A DNA stretch of 37,743 nt from Flavobacterium sp. HSC-61S13 (lineage in GTDB: Bacteria > Bacteroidota > Bacteroidia > Flavobacteriales > Flavobacteriaceae): NCBI RefSeq assembly GCF_024171535.1, contig NZ_JALJZV010000024.1, positions 1-37,743 of the forward strand. The letters are read 5' to 3'. The position numbers were made by a program, and so were the translations under genes. The notes below the pieces were generated by a model. The model saw only the letters and a list, made by a program, of their open reading frames with translations. It was not told the DNA's origin and did no database searches. Within the stretch, counting starts at the first letter, position 1; each line of letters starts with the position of its first letter. Of this stretch, positions 24,766 through 34,077 are shown piece after piece.

Positions 24766-24812
24766 AAAAAGCTCAAGCCAACGCGTCAATTGCCCGTTAG
24801 CTTGAGCTTTTT
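24766..24812 (+). terminator. Intrinsic terminator of the glycosyltransferase gene
   Basis: AAAAAGCTCAAGC and GCTTGAGCTTTTT form a long perfect stem with a 21-nt loop, ending in five T, 22 bp after the stop codon. The A-run on the other side makes it work in both directions. Confidence 0.92.
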
Positions 24813-24965
24813 GCGTTTTTAAGCGCTGTCTTTAGAGATCCAAAGAGCTTTCGAAATCAGCACCTTTGGCATACTTTATGTATTTAACTTAATATAAAAC
24901 AATTAATAGAACTATTCGACTCTATTAATTACTTAACTAAAATTTATTAACGAAATACAAAAGAT

Positions 24966-25361
24966 ATGACTTTACAACTTAGAAGTGTTTTTATTTTATT
25001 TTTTGCTTTTACTTTAAGCGGCTTTGCACAAAGTAACTGCAGAGAGTTGAGAGGTTGCGAACGCAAAATATGTGAGTTAAAAACCCAGTTAACCTATGCA
25101 AAACAATACGGTAGAACGGAACAAATTCGCGGGTTGGAAAAGGCTATCAAAGAGGTCGAAAGCAAGTGCTATTCGGGTACTGGAACGTATGCTGCAGCAT
25201 TGGAAAAAAAAATACAGTCCAAAGAGAAGAAAGTTCAGGAACGTACCGTTGAATTAAATCAAGCTATTCAGGAAAAACAGAAAAGCGAAAAGATTGAGAA
25301 GAAAAGAAAAAAACTTGCAGAGGCTCAACACGAATTAGAAACGCTCAAGAAAAACAATTAA
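24966..25361 (+). CDS. DUF1090-like exported coiled-coil protein
   Basis: A 131-residue protein with a signal peptide (about 1-21, ending GFAQ). The mature part CRELRGCERKICELKTQLTY, then AKQYGRTEQIRGLEKAIKEV, and the Lys/Glu-rich C-terminal coiled coil (EKKIQSKEKKVQERTVELNQ onward, ending ELETLKK) match the DUF1090/YqjC family of periplasmic proteins. Three or four Cys in the first part may form disulfides. Function is not known. It stands alone between two terminators. Confidence 0.8.
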   Translation: MTLQLRSVFILFFAFTLSGFAQSNCRELRGCERKICELKTQLTYAKQYGRTEQIRGLEKAIKEVESKCYSGTGTYAAALEKKIQSKEKKVQERTVELNQAIQEKQKSEKIEKKRKKLAEAQHELETLKKNN

Positions 25362-25368
25362 TAAAATC

Positions 25369-25403
25369 AAGGCTAGAGATTACTAAAAGCGATCTTTAGC
25401 CTT
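25369..25403. terminator. Bidirectional terminator between convergent genes
   Basis: AAGGCTAGAGAT and ATCTTTAGCCTT form a 12-bp stem with one G-T pair and an 11-nt loop, flanked by AAAATC and GATTTT. It separates the DUF1090-like gene from the AraC genes. Confidence 0.8.
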
Positions 25404-25418
25404 ACGATTTTAAAAATC

Positions 25419-26408
25419 TTAGAGTATATCGCTTAAAAATACTCCAAAATGTTTTTTATAACTGCGTGAAAAATAATCTACATTCACATAGCCTAGAGCA
25501 AAGGCAATTTCGCTTATTGACTTATAATTTCCAGATTCTACCATAGTTTGTGCTAATAACATTTTTTCATTCCTAAAAAAATTCACTGGGGTAGTACCGT
25601 AGATTTGTTTGTATAGTTTTCTGTATTTAGATACAGACATGTGCGCGACCTCTACTAGAGCATCAAGTCCTAAAAAAGGGATGGTTAGGTCTGATAACAA
25701 ATATTCATGACTTTTTATTACCGCCATTCGATCTCGTTCAGTAATGACACTTGTTTCAATCATTAAGGAACTCTGACGTTCTAAGAAATAGGCTAATAAA
25801 TTATAGATAATCCCCGTTAATAACAGTTCATAATGCGGGCTATCTACTCTTTGCTTCTTCAGTTCGTATAACAAAGCTTTGCTTTTGCTATCGATGGAAC
25901 CGTAGAAAAAATTTTGTTTTTTTGTAATAATTTCCATGAATTTCTCATCCAGACCGCGTTCCTTTAACGAGGATAGCACAAAAGACTTTCCGATTAATAT
26001 TCTCATGGAGAACTCTCTGTTGTAGGCCTTGGACATATAGGAACTCTCTACCTTACTATCTAAGATTGCAAAATCCAATAAAGAATTGTCTCCTACCTTG
26101 TGTTTGATGTTGTCCACAATATGAATGTTGTTGTAATCCGATAAATCGTAATACAAAATCCAGAAATCTTCTTCAACGGGTTTGCGCGTAAATAAAATGG
26201 ATTTACTTAAAACCAGGTCAAATAATACCACATGCATTTCGGGTAAAATTTGGTGCGTAAATACCAGTCCTTCACCCAGCTGTTTGGGGATATGCAACAA
26301 ATTATTCTGAATAACTTCCCCGCCGAGCATGGCTGCCAATTCTTCAAGCCACAAGGTACTTAACGAGTAGATATGATCAATTCTAACCAACGACTTCGAT
26401 TCTTTCAT
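25419..26408 (-). CDS. AraC-family transcriptional regulator (second of a pair)
   Basis: A 329-residue regulator. The C-terminal double helix-turn-helix (about 240-325) is clear: VAHMSVSKYRKLYKQIYGTTP, then ISEIAFALGYVNVDYFSRSYKKHFG. The N-terminal 210 residues are a sensing or dimerisation region of no family I recognise. It overlaps the upstream paralogue by 4 bp, and the two share the same architecture and length, so they arose by tandem duplication. Their N-terminal parts differ more than their DNA-binding ends. Targets are unknown. Confidence 0.92.
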   Translation of the reverse strand: MKESKSLVRIDHIYSLSTLWLEELAAMLGGEVIQNNLLHIPKQLGEGLVFTHQILPEMHVVLFDLVLSKSILFTRKPVEEDFWILYYDLSDYNNIHIVDNIKHKVGDNSLLDFAILDSKVESSYMSKAYNREFSMRILIGKSFVLSSLKERGLDEKFMEIITKKQNFFYGSIDSKSKALLYELKKQRVDSPHYELLLTGIIYNLLAYFLERQSSLMIETSVITERDRMAVIKSHEYLLSDLTIPFLGLDALVEVAHMSVSKYRKLYKQIYGTTPVNFFRNEKMLLAQTMVESGNYKSISEIAFALGYVNVDYFSRSYKKHFGVFLSDIL

Positions 26409-27388
26409 AGAAGCAATTTTTGATATTCTTTAGGGAATAAGCCATAACTTTCTTTAAAACACTTCGCAAAGTATGAGGTACTACAGTAGTTCAGCTGATT
26501 AACGACCTCGTTAATCGTAAACTGCCGCGATTCTAACAATTCTTTACCTCTGTGTAATTTGTTGCGGTTAAAGTATGAAGCAGGCGTTGTACCCGTAATT
26601 TTAAAAAATAATTTTTTGTATTTAGACGCAGACATGGCGATATTTGATGACAATGAATCGATGCCTGGAAATCCACCTTCTAAATTATCGTATAACTGTA
26701 CTTTAGACTTCAGTATATTTTCGAAATCCTCTTTGGTCACTTTGCCAATCACTATTTTATTTATGTCTAATTCCAATAAATACCTGTAGAATAAACGATT
26801 TACGACACTTTTAAAATGCAAGTCAAAGAAAGGACTGTTGTACGGGATCTTACGAAAGTTATTAATAATTTCTAAACTTTCGTTGCTGATTCTATCCGTG
26901 CGAATTAAGGTGTTTTTGGTTTCGTCAAAAATATCTTCAGCCTGTAAATCCCCCATGCCCTTTTTCTCGAACGCGGCTTTTAAAGCTGTTTTCTCCACAA
27001 AAATACCAATGGAGAAAATATTGCTACCCTTTTTAACCGTATAATCGTTAGCTAAAGCCACATCATTAATATACATGTTGTAGGTCCAGTTATCAATATT
27101 TTTGACCGTATTGTTAATCTTAAATGAAATTTCCAAATCAGTGATGATAAAAGATAAATGGACAAATCTGGTATCGGAGCTTTCAAAGCTGATGAACGCA
27201 TCTTCCTTATAGTGAACATCAGACAATAAGGCTGAAAAGGGAGCAGCTCCCTCTAAGGTATAGTGTGTTCCTTTGTAAAATGGTGTATCCCCTTTTACAA
27301 AATTCCCATCTAATTTTCCCTCCATAGCTTGGGCTACCATCTCAACAATCAGTTGTCCAGGACTGTATGAATGCGCGAATATTTTCAA
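26405..27388 (-). CDS. AraC-family transcriptional regulator (first of a pair)
   Basis: A 327-residue regulator. The C-terminal AraC domain (about 240-325) reads IAMSASKYKKLFFKITGTTP, then NEVVNQLNYCSTSYFAKCFKES and a terminal FPKEYQ. The N-terminal domain is unassigned; it includes a beta-rich stretch (FISFESSDTRFVHLSFIITD) like a small-molecule pocket. Its stop overlaps the start of the second AraC gene (ATGA), so both are probably made together and might form a heterodimer. The preceding 230 bp to the terminator at 27614 are very AT-rich and should contain the promoter. Confidence 0.92.
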   Translation of the reverse strand: MKIFAHSYSPGQLIVEMVAQAMEGKLDGNFVKGDTPFYKGTHYTLEGAAPFSALLSDVHYKEDAFISFESSDTRFVHLSFIITDLEISFKINNTVKNIDNWTYNMYINDVALANDYTVKKGSNIFSIGIFVEKTALKAAFEKKGMGDLQAEDIFDETKNTLIRTDRISNESLEIINNFRKIPYNSPFFDLHFKSVVNRLFYRYLLELDINKIVIGKVTKEDFENILKSKVQLYDNLEGGFPGIDSLSSNIAMSASKYKKLFFKITGTTPASYFNRNKLHRGKELLESRQFTINEVVNQLNYCSTSYFAKCFKESYGLFPKEYQKLLL

Positions 27389-27613
27389 TTTTTTAGACTT
27401 TTAAAAACTAATTTATTACTAAAATTACAAAATAAAAATTTTTACTTGAAAATATTTTGTACAAAAAAATGCAATCTGGTAAAAAATAGAACTATTTTTC
27501 AACTATTATTATTCGTTTGAAAACGTCCTACAGCTATACCATATAGCCCTCTATCCCTTAATCTTTATAGAAATTCAGCATTGTAAAAAGACTCGTGTTG
27601 GGTCAAAAAAAAA

Positions 27614-27648
27614 CAAAAGAGGCCGTCTTGAACAGACAACCTCTTTTG
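27614..27648 (-). terminator. Strong terminator of the secretion operon
   Basis: CAAAAGAGG and CCTCTTTTG form a 9-bp stem with an inner GTCT/AGAC pairing. On the minus strand a run of nine T follows. It lies about 215 bp after the OmpA-type stop, which leaves a long 3' untranslated stretch. Confidence 0.92.
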
Positions 27649-27759
27649 CTATTTTTATTTAGCATTTACAAAGTCTGATTAATATTAGTTAGCGCTTTAA
27701 AAACAACCTTATGAATTCTGATTGTCCCTGTTGATGGTCAATCGGTCATGCATTTTGGA

Positions 27760-27840
27760 TCACTTTTTAAGTTCAAGAGTTCCGGGAGCTTCAAGTTCTA
27801 CATCGTAGTTCTTACGACTCCCGTTCTCTATATAATGCAT
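27760..27840 (-). other. 26-codon frame in the 3' region of the OmpA gene, possible gene remnant
   Basis: On the minus strand an ATG at 27840 opens MHYIENGSRK NYDVELEAPG TLELKK and stops at 27760. The composition (YDVELEAPGTLELKK) looks like the end of a longer secreted protein rather than random sequence. It begins 22 bp after the stop of the OmpA-type gene, in another frame. It may be a fragment left by deletion, or chance. Confidence 0.3.
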
Positions 27841-27862
27841 CAGACATTGCGCTTGCTAATTT

Positions 27863-29818
27863 CTATAAGTCTAATACGATAAATTCACTTCTACGGTTTT
27901 CTTGATGTTCTTCTTCAGAACATTTGACGCCGTTTTTACATCTGTTAATCAGTTGTGATTCTCCATATCCTCTACCGGTCACGCGTTTTTTCGCAATACC
28001 TTGATCAATAATCCATTGAACCGTTGATTTGGCTCTACGATCCGATAAACTCATGTTGTAGGCATCTTTACCTCTACTGTCGGTATGCGATCTGACATCG
28101 ATTTTCATTTCAGGATATTGCAATAGAACTTCCACAATTTTCGCCAATTCTAAAGCGGCATCGGGACGAATATTTGACTTATCAAAATCAAAGAAGATCG
28201 GTTCCATTTTTAACACTTTAAACAAATCGTCTCCTTTTTTGACTTCAATTCTGTTTTTCTCTAGACCAAAATCCACTAAGGTTTCGCCGTTTTCCATCGG
28301 TAATTTCACAGCAATTTCTGCCGTATTAAATCCGTCCAAACTGGCATTGATTCTAATTCGGTCTCCGCAGTTTAAAGCATCAAATCGATATAATCCATTG
28401 GCATCAGACACGGTTTCTGCTAGAGCAGTAAAATCTCCATCCATTAAAATCAGGTTGGCTCCTGGTAGGGGCTCGTTGCTACGCTTGTCGTAAACCATAC
28501 CGTGAACATTTTGCAAACATTTTAAGTTTAGGCGTCTTGTCTCAAGAAAGGAGTAGATATCATCGTTCCCGATTCCATGGTCTCGATTCGAACTCAAGAA
28601 ACCTTTTCGGGTTTCAAAGTTGATGTAGTACGCAAAATCGTCTAGAGGACTATTTGCTGGAGCTCCTAAGTTTTGGACTTCCGAAAAACTTCCATCTGCA
28701 CGAATCTCGGCTACATAAATATCCATCCCGCCCAATCCCGGACGTCCATCTGTTGAAAAATACAGTTCATTATCTGGCGTGATAAAAGGAAAAGTCTCTC
28801 TTCCTTCGGTATTGATCAGATCACCCAAATTGATGGGTTCACCGAAACTTCCACCCGTAAGAATGGCAACTTTATAAAGATCTGATTGGCCGACACCTCC
28901 TTCTCTATCGGAAGCAAAATACATCCAATTTCCATCTGCTGTCAAAGCGGGGTGTGCCGTACTAAACTGATCCGAGTTAAAAGGTAAGGCCTGCACATCG
29001 CTCCATTTTCCATCTTTTAAAGTAGCTTTATAGATTTTTAGCAAAGTGGTTTGCTTCGAATCTTTACCGCGTTTGCCATTTAGAAAATTATTTCGTGTAA
29101 AGTACATCGTATTTCCATCCGCACTGAAGACTGGCGTGGATTCATTGAATTTACTTCGCACTTCCTTCGCGAACGGTTTCGTTTCCCCTACACTTCCATC
29201 CGATTCTATACTAGCAGCATATAAATTGGTAAATGATGCTCCGGTCCAACTGTGAATCTTTTTAGAAATACTACCTGTATCCCGAGCCGTGGTGAAAATC
29301 AATTGATCTTTATAAACCGTTGATCCGTAGTCTGAATAACTACTATTCATGTCGATATTCTTGATGTTGTAACGACCCGAATTGGCTTTGATTTCGGCCA
29401 AATAGTCTTTGTGTTCCGAAAAGATAACACCACGAGTATCGGCAATTTCTTGGATTCTGAACTTCTCTAAATAAGCGTCAGAATCTGCATACATTCCTAC
29501 GGCTTTTAAGGTTTGCGCATAACGGTAATAGTATTCTGACGTCATTGGTTTATCACCAAGTTGTTCAAACATTTTTGCATACCATTTGTTGGCTTCCACC
29601 AATTTACCATTGAAGTAATACGAATCAGCCAAGTTACGTGACAAATTAGGCGACTCATATCCTTTTGAAGCGATGCGTTCGTAGATTTTTATCGCTTCGA
29701 TATAAGCGTAATTATCCACATTTTTATCTCCTAGTTTTTCTTGATTTACCTGTGCTTGAACTCCAAGACTGATCAGTAAAAATCCAAAAACACCTATTTT
29801 ATATAATTTTTTTATCAT
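27863..29818 (-). CDS. TPR/beta-propeller/OmpA outer-membrane protein (PorE-like)
   Basis: A 651-residue envelope protein. Order: signal peptide (about 1-22, ending GVQAQ), TPR-like helices (about 25-115), a PD40-type beta propeller (about 150-410, with repeats such as STPVFSADGNTMYFTRN and HPALTADGNWMYFASDREGG), a carboxypeptidase-regulatory-like domain (about 430-510) and a C-terminal OmpA domain (about 530-651, with IFFDFDKSNIRPDAALEL and RSHTDSRGKDAYN). This is the layout of PorE and relatives that anchor type IX secretion complexes to peptidoglycan. It is the last gene of a four-gene operon, 11 bp after a PorP/SprF gene. Confidence 0.93.
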   Translation of the reverse strand: MIKKLYKIGVFGFLLISLGVQAQVNQEKLGDKNVDNYAYIEAIKIYERIASKGYESPNLSRNLADSYYFNGKLVEANKWYAKMFEQLGDKPMTSEYYYRYAQTLKAVGMYADSDAYLEKFRIQEIADTRGVIFSEHKDYLAEIKANSGRYNIKNIDMNSSYSDYGSTVYKDQLIFTTARDTGSISKKIHSWTGASFTNLYAASIESDGSVGETKPFAKEVRSKFNESTPVFSADGNTMYFTRNNFLNGKRGKDSKQTTLLKIYKATLKDGKWSDVQALPFNSDQFSTAHPALTADGNWMYFASDREGGVGQSDLYKVAILTGGSFGEPINLGDLINTEGRETFPFITPDNELYFSTDGRPGLGGMDIYVAEIRADGSFSEVQNLGAPANSPLDDFAYYINFETRKGFLSSNRDHGIGNDDIYSFLETRRLNLKCLQNVHGMVYDKRSNEPLPGANLILMDGDFTALAETVSDANGLYRFDALNCGDRIRINASLDGFNTAEIAVKLPMENGETLVDFGLEKNRIEVKKGDDLFKVLKMEPIFFDFDKSNIRPDAALELAKIVEVLLQYPEMKIDVRSHTDSRGKDAYNMSLSDRRAKSTVQWIIDQGIAKKRVTGRGYGESQLINRCKNGVKCSEEEHQENRRSEFIVLDL

Positions 29819-29829
29819 AGTGCGTTCAA

Positions 29830-30762
29830 TTAAAAGAATCTTGGAGTAGTGATTCGGTTAAAGCGATTGAATAGTTCAAATCGCAAAAATATTTCGTGAG
29901 ATCCCGAATTGTAATGTGCCAATTTGGTGGTTTCTGCATCATAGGCGTACCCGATAAATAATCCATCAGTCACTTGAAAGCCCAGTAGTCCACTAAATGC
30001 TGCATCCCAACGGTAAGCCGCTCCGACAACAAACTTTTCTTGAATCATAAAGTTTGCAGAGACGTCGACCTGTAAGGGAGCTCCTTGCACCCCTTTGACC
30101 AAAAAAGCCGGTTTTAATTTTAAACTTGGACTTAGGTCAAATACGTGTCCCCCGATCAAGAAAAAGTTCATTTTCTGTTTCATGGTCGTCACATCATTGT
30201 CGTCATAACGATCGGTTTCTAAAAAATTGGGTACCGAAAGTCCGACATAGGTTTTATCGGAATGTAAGTATAAACCCGCTCCTATATTAGGGCTAAATTG
30301 ACTGCTGATGTTTTCTTGAAACATCACATCATTGGGATCGTAAATATCTAATTTACTATAATCTACATTTAGTAAATTGGCCGTTGCTTTAATACCAAAA
30401 GACAATTTGAATTTTTTATCTAAATCTATGGTATAAGAAAGATCGGCAGAAATATTGTTTTCATCCATAGCCCCGATATGATCGTTTATAAAGGAAACCC
30501 CCAGTCCTAATCTCGAATCACCCAGTGGGGTATGAACCGAAATATTAGCTGTTTTTGGCGCACCGTCAAGGCCTACCCATTGGGTTCGATACATTCCGAA
30601 TACACTCATCACCCCGCGAGAACCTGCATAGGCAGGATTCACGTTAATGGTGTTATACATATATTGTGTGTATTGCGGATCCTGTTGGGCATCAGCTGGG
30701 AATACGACTCCTAAAAAAAGAATTCCTAAAGCTAAACCTTTGATTTTATCTGTTATTTTCAT
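29830..30762 (-). CDS. PorP/SprF-family type IX secretion outer-membrane protein
   Basis: A 310-residue beta-barrel protein with signal peptide ending ADAQ, followed by the family signature DPQYTQYMYNTINVNPAYAGSRG cut here as QYTQYMYN and NPAYAGS, and MYRTQWVGLDGAP. SprF-like proteins work with cargo that carries type B C-terminal sorting domains and help attach it at the cell surface. The gene lies between such a cargo gene (10 bp upstream) and a PorE-like anchor (11 bp downstream), the expected partnership. Not the core porP of the main secretion locus, since no PorK/L/M/N genes are near. Confidence 0.94.
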   Translation of the reverse strand: MKITDKIKGLALGILFLGVVFPADAQQDPQYTQYMYNTINVNPAYAGSRGVMSVFGMYRTQWVGLDGAPKTANISVHTPLGDSRLGLGVSFINDHIGAMDENNISADLSYTIDLDKKFKLSFGIKATANLLNVDYSKLDIYDPNDVMFQENISSQFSPNIGAGLYLHSDKTYVGLSVPNFLETDRYDDNDVTTMKQKMNFFLIGGHVFDLSPSLKLKPAFLVKGVQGAPLQVDVSANFMIQEKFVVGAAYRWDAAFSGLLGFQVTDGLFIGYAYDAETTKLAHYNSGSHEIFLRFELFNRFNRITTPRFF

Positions 30763-30772
30763 CTGTCTCGTT

Positions 30773-32026
30773 TTAGTTGTTTTCTAGGTGTAAATACCCA
30801 GATTTCTTAATCATGCGTGTGCCGTCTTTATCAGTATATTCGTAATTAACGATATAATAATAGGTTCCTGTCGGTAATTTGTCATTCTTTTTGACTGTTA
30901 CCCTACCATCAGAATATCCTTTAAACACATTGTCATTCGAGTTATAATTAGAGGTATCAAACACCTTCACCCCCCAACGGTTGTAAATTTGAACCGTATT
31001 ATTTGGATAGCGTTCGATATTGTCAATAATGAAGTAATCGTTTTCTCCATCGCCATTCGGACTCACTGCATTATAGATCACGACATCACCAACAGTTGCC
31101 TTTGCTTTTATTTTAGCCAAAGTAAAGACTCCGTAACCGTCGACTTCTGTAGGAGAGGTCACTGTTTTATTGCCTAGATCCACTATTCCCCCTTGGTCTA
31201 CCCACCTATTTTGTTTGGAATCCCAACGTGCAATTCGCAAGGTATTTTCGATATCATCAAGCAACTCCGGTGGCGTGGTTCTGGTGTCCCAGCTCAACGT
31301 TAAAATAACATCGCTTTTACCGACCATTTTTTCAATGGTCCAATACTCTTTATTATCTATCAGCTCCAACTCATCTACTTTATTAGCATGAGGCTGTGCA
31401 GCATTAGAATTTTTAAAGTAGTACTTACCTAAAAACGCATCTTTAATTGCTGCTGGTGCAGAAATGTGAGCAAACCGATACATTCCCTCATCACCTATTG
31501 GATAAGTGAATGCGTCTCTTCCCACTTTTTCTACTTCCCCATCCGCATGACTTTTGTCAGAAGTATTGATCGCTTTGGCCCCATGTTCGAAAAGCATTGC
31601 TCCACTTAGGGAATCAATTTGAACGATTCCATCGGTAAAGTTAGCCGTACCGGATATACTCATATCATTTTGCAATTCAAAGGCCCGCACAGTAGTAGGG
31701 TTATTGAAAAGCACATCATAAAAACCACTGGGAGCAGATCCCTGCAAATTTTGTGTCGCTGCACTTCCATCATAGGGCTGAAAAACCGCATAGGAAGTTT
31801 TTTTATTGCCATCGAAAGTATATAGTCCCTCATTGGTAAAATGCGCGTAGAAATAAAATCCACCGTCATTTTGTACTGTAGCGCCTTTTTCGTTGACAAA
31901 AGAAAAAACAGTAGAAACGTCCGTCGTTGGAAGAATGCTAAATAGCCCTTCATTAACCGTTTGTCCAAATCCTAGCATAGAACTCAAAGACAAACACAAC
32001 ATATATTTATTTTTAGAAATTTTCAT
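30773..32026 (-). CDS. Secreted protein with gliding-type (type B) C-terminal sorting domain
   Basis: A 417-residue exported protein. After a short signal peptide (ending MLGFGQ) comes a beta-rich region of no assigned family. The end (about 325-417) is a type B sorting domain: VSPNGDGENDYFIIDNIERY, IYNRWGVKVFDT and GTYYYIVNY. This directs export through the type IX system and surface fixation. Its partner for that step is probably the PorP/SprF protein encoded next. The gene begins 7 bp after the RCC1-like gene. Adhesion is a possible role; it is not shown. Confidence 0.92.
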   Translation of the reverse strand: MKISKNKYMLCLSLSSMLGFGQTVNEGLFSILPTTDVSTVFSFVNEKGATVQNDGGFYFYAHFTNEGLYTFDGNKKTSYAVFQPYDGSAATQNLQGSAPSGFYDVLFNNPTTVRAFELQNDMSISGTANFTDGIVQIDSLSGAMLFEHGAKAINTSDKSHADGEVEKVGRDAFTYPIGDEGMYRFAHISAPAAIKDAFLGKYYFKNSNAAQPHANKVDELELIDNKEYWTIEKMVGKSDVILTLSWDTRTTPPELLDDIENTLRIARWDSKQNRWVDQGGIVDLGNKTVTSPTEVDGYGVFTLAKIKAKATVGDVVIYNAVSPNGDGENDYFIIDNIERYPNNTVQIYNRWGVKVFDTSNYNSNDNVFKGYSDGRVTVKKNDKLPTGTYYYIVNYEYTDKDGTRMIKKSGYLHLENN

Positions 32027-32033
32027 AGCTGTT

Positions 32034-33881
32034 TTATTTAACTTTTTGGTAAATCATCGGATTTGTGATCAACAAAGCATTTTCAGGAACTTCCGTCATC
32101 GTACAATCTGGACAGGTCGGATACTTGGGATCGGTCGGTGCTAAAGGATTTTTAGCCACTGATTGTACTGTTATGGTTTCTTGTTTCGGATTCTTTGCCG
32201 TAGCTGTGGCCAGATTATATACTTTTCCTTCCAACAAATCGTTGTCGGTAATAATATAAACCCCAGAGAACGTATTGGTATCGATTTGTCCAGCATTAAG
32301 CGATAATGGACCTCCATTAACGGAAATAAGAGGATCGTTAATTTGGATATTGGTCAAAGGGACATTTCCGGTATTTTCTACTTGAAAAGTGTACAAAATA
32401 CGATCGCCAACTTCAGCAAATCCAGTGCCTCTCGGGTTTTCAAACGTACCGTGTTTGACTACTTTAAAAGTGGATATTTTGGGTTTATTTAAACAAAAAT
32501 CATCAATTATACCCGTGTCATCACAATCAAATACCCTAACATCCGTAGTATTAACTGTACCGTTTCCCATGACCCCATAGTTGGGGTGCCCTGCAAAACA
32601 AAAGTGGTCGTTGTCTTCTGTGGTATAAATGGTAAAATACCCGCCCAGCTCTACATAAGTTGCTTTAGTACCCGGTACAAATCCATCGGGTACACGCGCA
32701 TATTTCACATCGGTCATATAACTTGGAGTCGCCAGTTTTCCCGCGATTGCATATCCCCATAAATATACTGTACCGTCCTCTGTAATTGCTCCTGCTGATG
32801 GGTTTATAAATGAATTGTCGTTGGCATTGATAAAGGTGACATTCGTCAATTCCACACCTGCAGCACGTTGTACAATGGTCCAGCTTTTCACATCCAGGTT
32901 AGTACCATTACCCAATTGCGCCTTATAATTGTCACCAAATGCATATACTTTTTTATTCGCGCCATTTAAAGCATAGTAACTCACTCCTTTAAAGCCATCA
33001 ACTGTATTTAATGTCATGGCAATCATCTTTAAATCACCAGCTGGAAACGGCAATGTCATTTTTTTAGGTGTCTTGATCACAGCTGGTGCTTTACCATCTG
33101 CTAAAGAGGCTTTATCTCCCCAGGTATAAAAGTCCCCTGAATTGGTTACCGCAAAAACGGCATGGGTCGTTACTTTTATAAATTTGACATCCACTAGATC
33201 TCCACCTCCTAAACCTCTAACCTTATTCCATCCATGCGGATCTGGTGTAGGCACTCCAAATATTCCAGAGGTAGCATCATTCGCAGAAGCGATATACACT
33301 TCACCTAGATTGGTTAACAAAGCCGTTACCCCTCCACCAGAGGTCATGTATTTAATATCGGTAGGCGTCACCCCCGTTGGTAAGGGTACTCCTGCAAATG
33401 CTGGTGTCCCTTTCATCAAAATAGGCAGAGCTCCTCTAACGCCTCCCCAAGAATACAAACCAGTAGTGGTTAACAAAAGGTATTGCGCAATGTTGGAACT
33501 TCGAGAACCCAACGACGCCAAAAGCGGGGTTCCGGTGTAGTTGTACCCGTTTTGTGGTGTTACTAAAACTGGAGTAGAATTTGTAGTACTCGGGTTACCA
33601 GCAGGTTCTGCCGACATACCAAATACGACAAATCCCTTTTCCGTTTTAAAAAGATTACTATATTGAGAACTTATTACCGGATCACTAAGTCCATCACATA
33701 AGTCAATAGCCTGTGCATACGTACTGTGACTTCCAAACCATCCTAACGTTAGAAAGAGGATTATAAAAAGTAAAAACTTCTCTTTGATCATATCGCCGAC
33801 TGGCCCGTTAGAATTATTTTTTATTTCTAAACCTAAGCTCGCTTGGGGCAGAAATCCTTCCTGATTGTACTTTTTCATCAT
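32034..33881 (-). CDS. RCC1-like repeat surface protein with long signal region
   Basis: A 615-residue protein. Repeats such as LLLTTTGLYSWGG, VFAVTNSGDFYTWGDKASL and VYAFGDNYKAQLGNGTNLDVK are RCC1-type propeller blades (about 90-440). A DUF11-like domain follows (about 475-585: GDRILYTFQVENTGNVPLTN). The N-terminus is unusual: 30 polar residues (MMKKYNQEGFLPQASLGLEI onward) precede the hydrophobic core IKEKFLLFIILFLTLGWF, ending STYAQ. An internal ATG at 33791 would give a normal signal peptide. It has no sorting domain of its own at the C-terminus. First gene of the operon; promoter not recognised. Confidence 0.88.
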   Translation of the reverse strand: MMKKYNQEGFLPQASLGLEIKNNSNGPVGDMIKEKFLLFIILFLTLGWFGSHSTYAQAIDLCDGLSDPVISSQYSNLFKTEKGFVVFGMSAEPAGNPSTTNSTPVLVTPQNGYNYTGTPLLASLGSRSSNIAQYLLLTTTGLYSWGGVRGALPILMKGTPAFAGVPLPTGVTPTDIKYMTSGGGVTALLTNLGEVYIASANDATSGIFGVPTPDPHGWNKVRGLGGGDLVDVKFIKVTTHAVFAVTNSGDFYTWGDKASLADGKAPAVIKTPKKMTLPFPAGDLKMIAMTLNTVDGFKGVSYYALNGANKKVYAFGDNYKAQLGNGTNLDVKSWTIVQRAAGVELTNVTFINANDNSFINPSAGAITEDGTVYLWGYAIAGKLATPSYMTDVKYARVPDGFVPGTKATYVELGGYFTIYTTEDNDHFCFAGHPNYGVMGNGTVNTTDVRVFDCDDTGIIDDFCLNKPKISTFKVVKHGTFENPRGTGFAEVGDRILYTFQVENTGNVPLTNIQINDPLISVNGGPLSLNAGQIDTNTFSGVYIITDNDLLEGKVYNLATATAKNPKQETITVQSVAKNPLAPTDPKYPTCPDCTMTEVPENALLITNPMIYQKVK

Positions 33882-34030
33882 AGTTGTTTGTTTTTAAAAA
33901 CAGTTTTTAAATTGAATTAGAATGTGCATACTCCTTAAAACCACTTCATCGTCCTTATTGCAGATTCCGTATAATTTGTTCGTTTTCAAAACTGTTTAAT
34001 TTAATAAATATACTTTTCACTTTTTTAAGA

Positions 34031-34068
34031 CTGCATAGCCCCCTACTCTAATTTCGAGTGCTATGCAG
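34031..34068 (-). terminator. Terminator hairpin after the repetitive surface protein
   Basis: CTGCATAGC and GCTATGCAG form a perfect 9-bp stem; ACTC and GAGT can pair inside. It lies 10 bp beyond the stop codon of the gene at 34078. The T-run on the minus strand is weak. Confidence 0.7.
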
Positions 34069-34077
34069 TATTTATAT

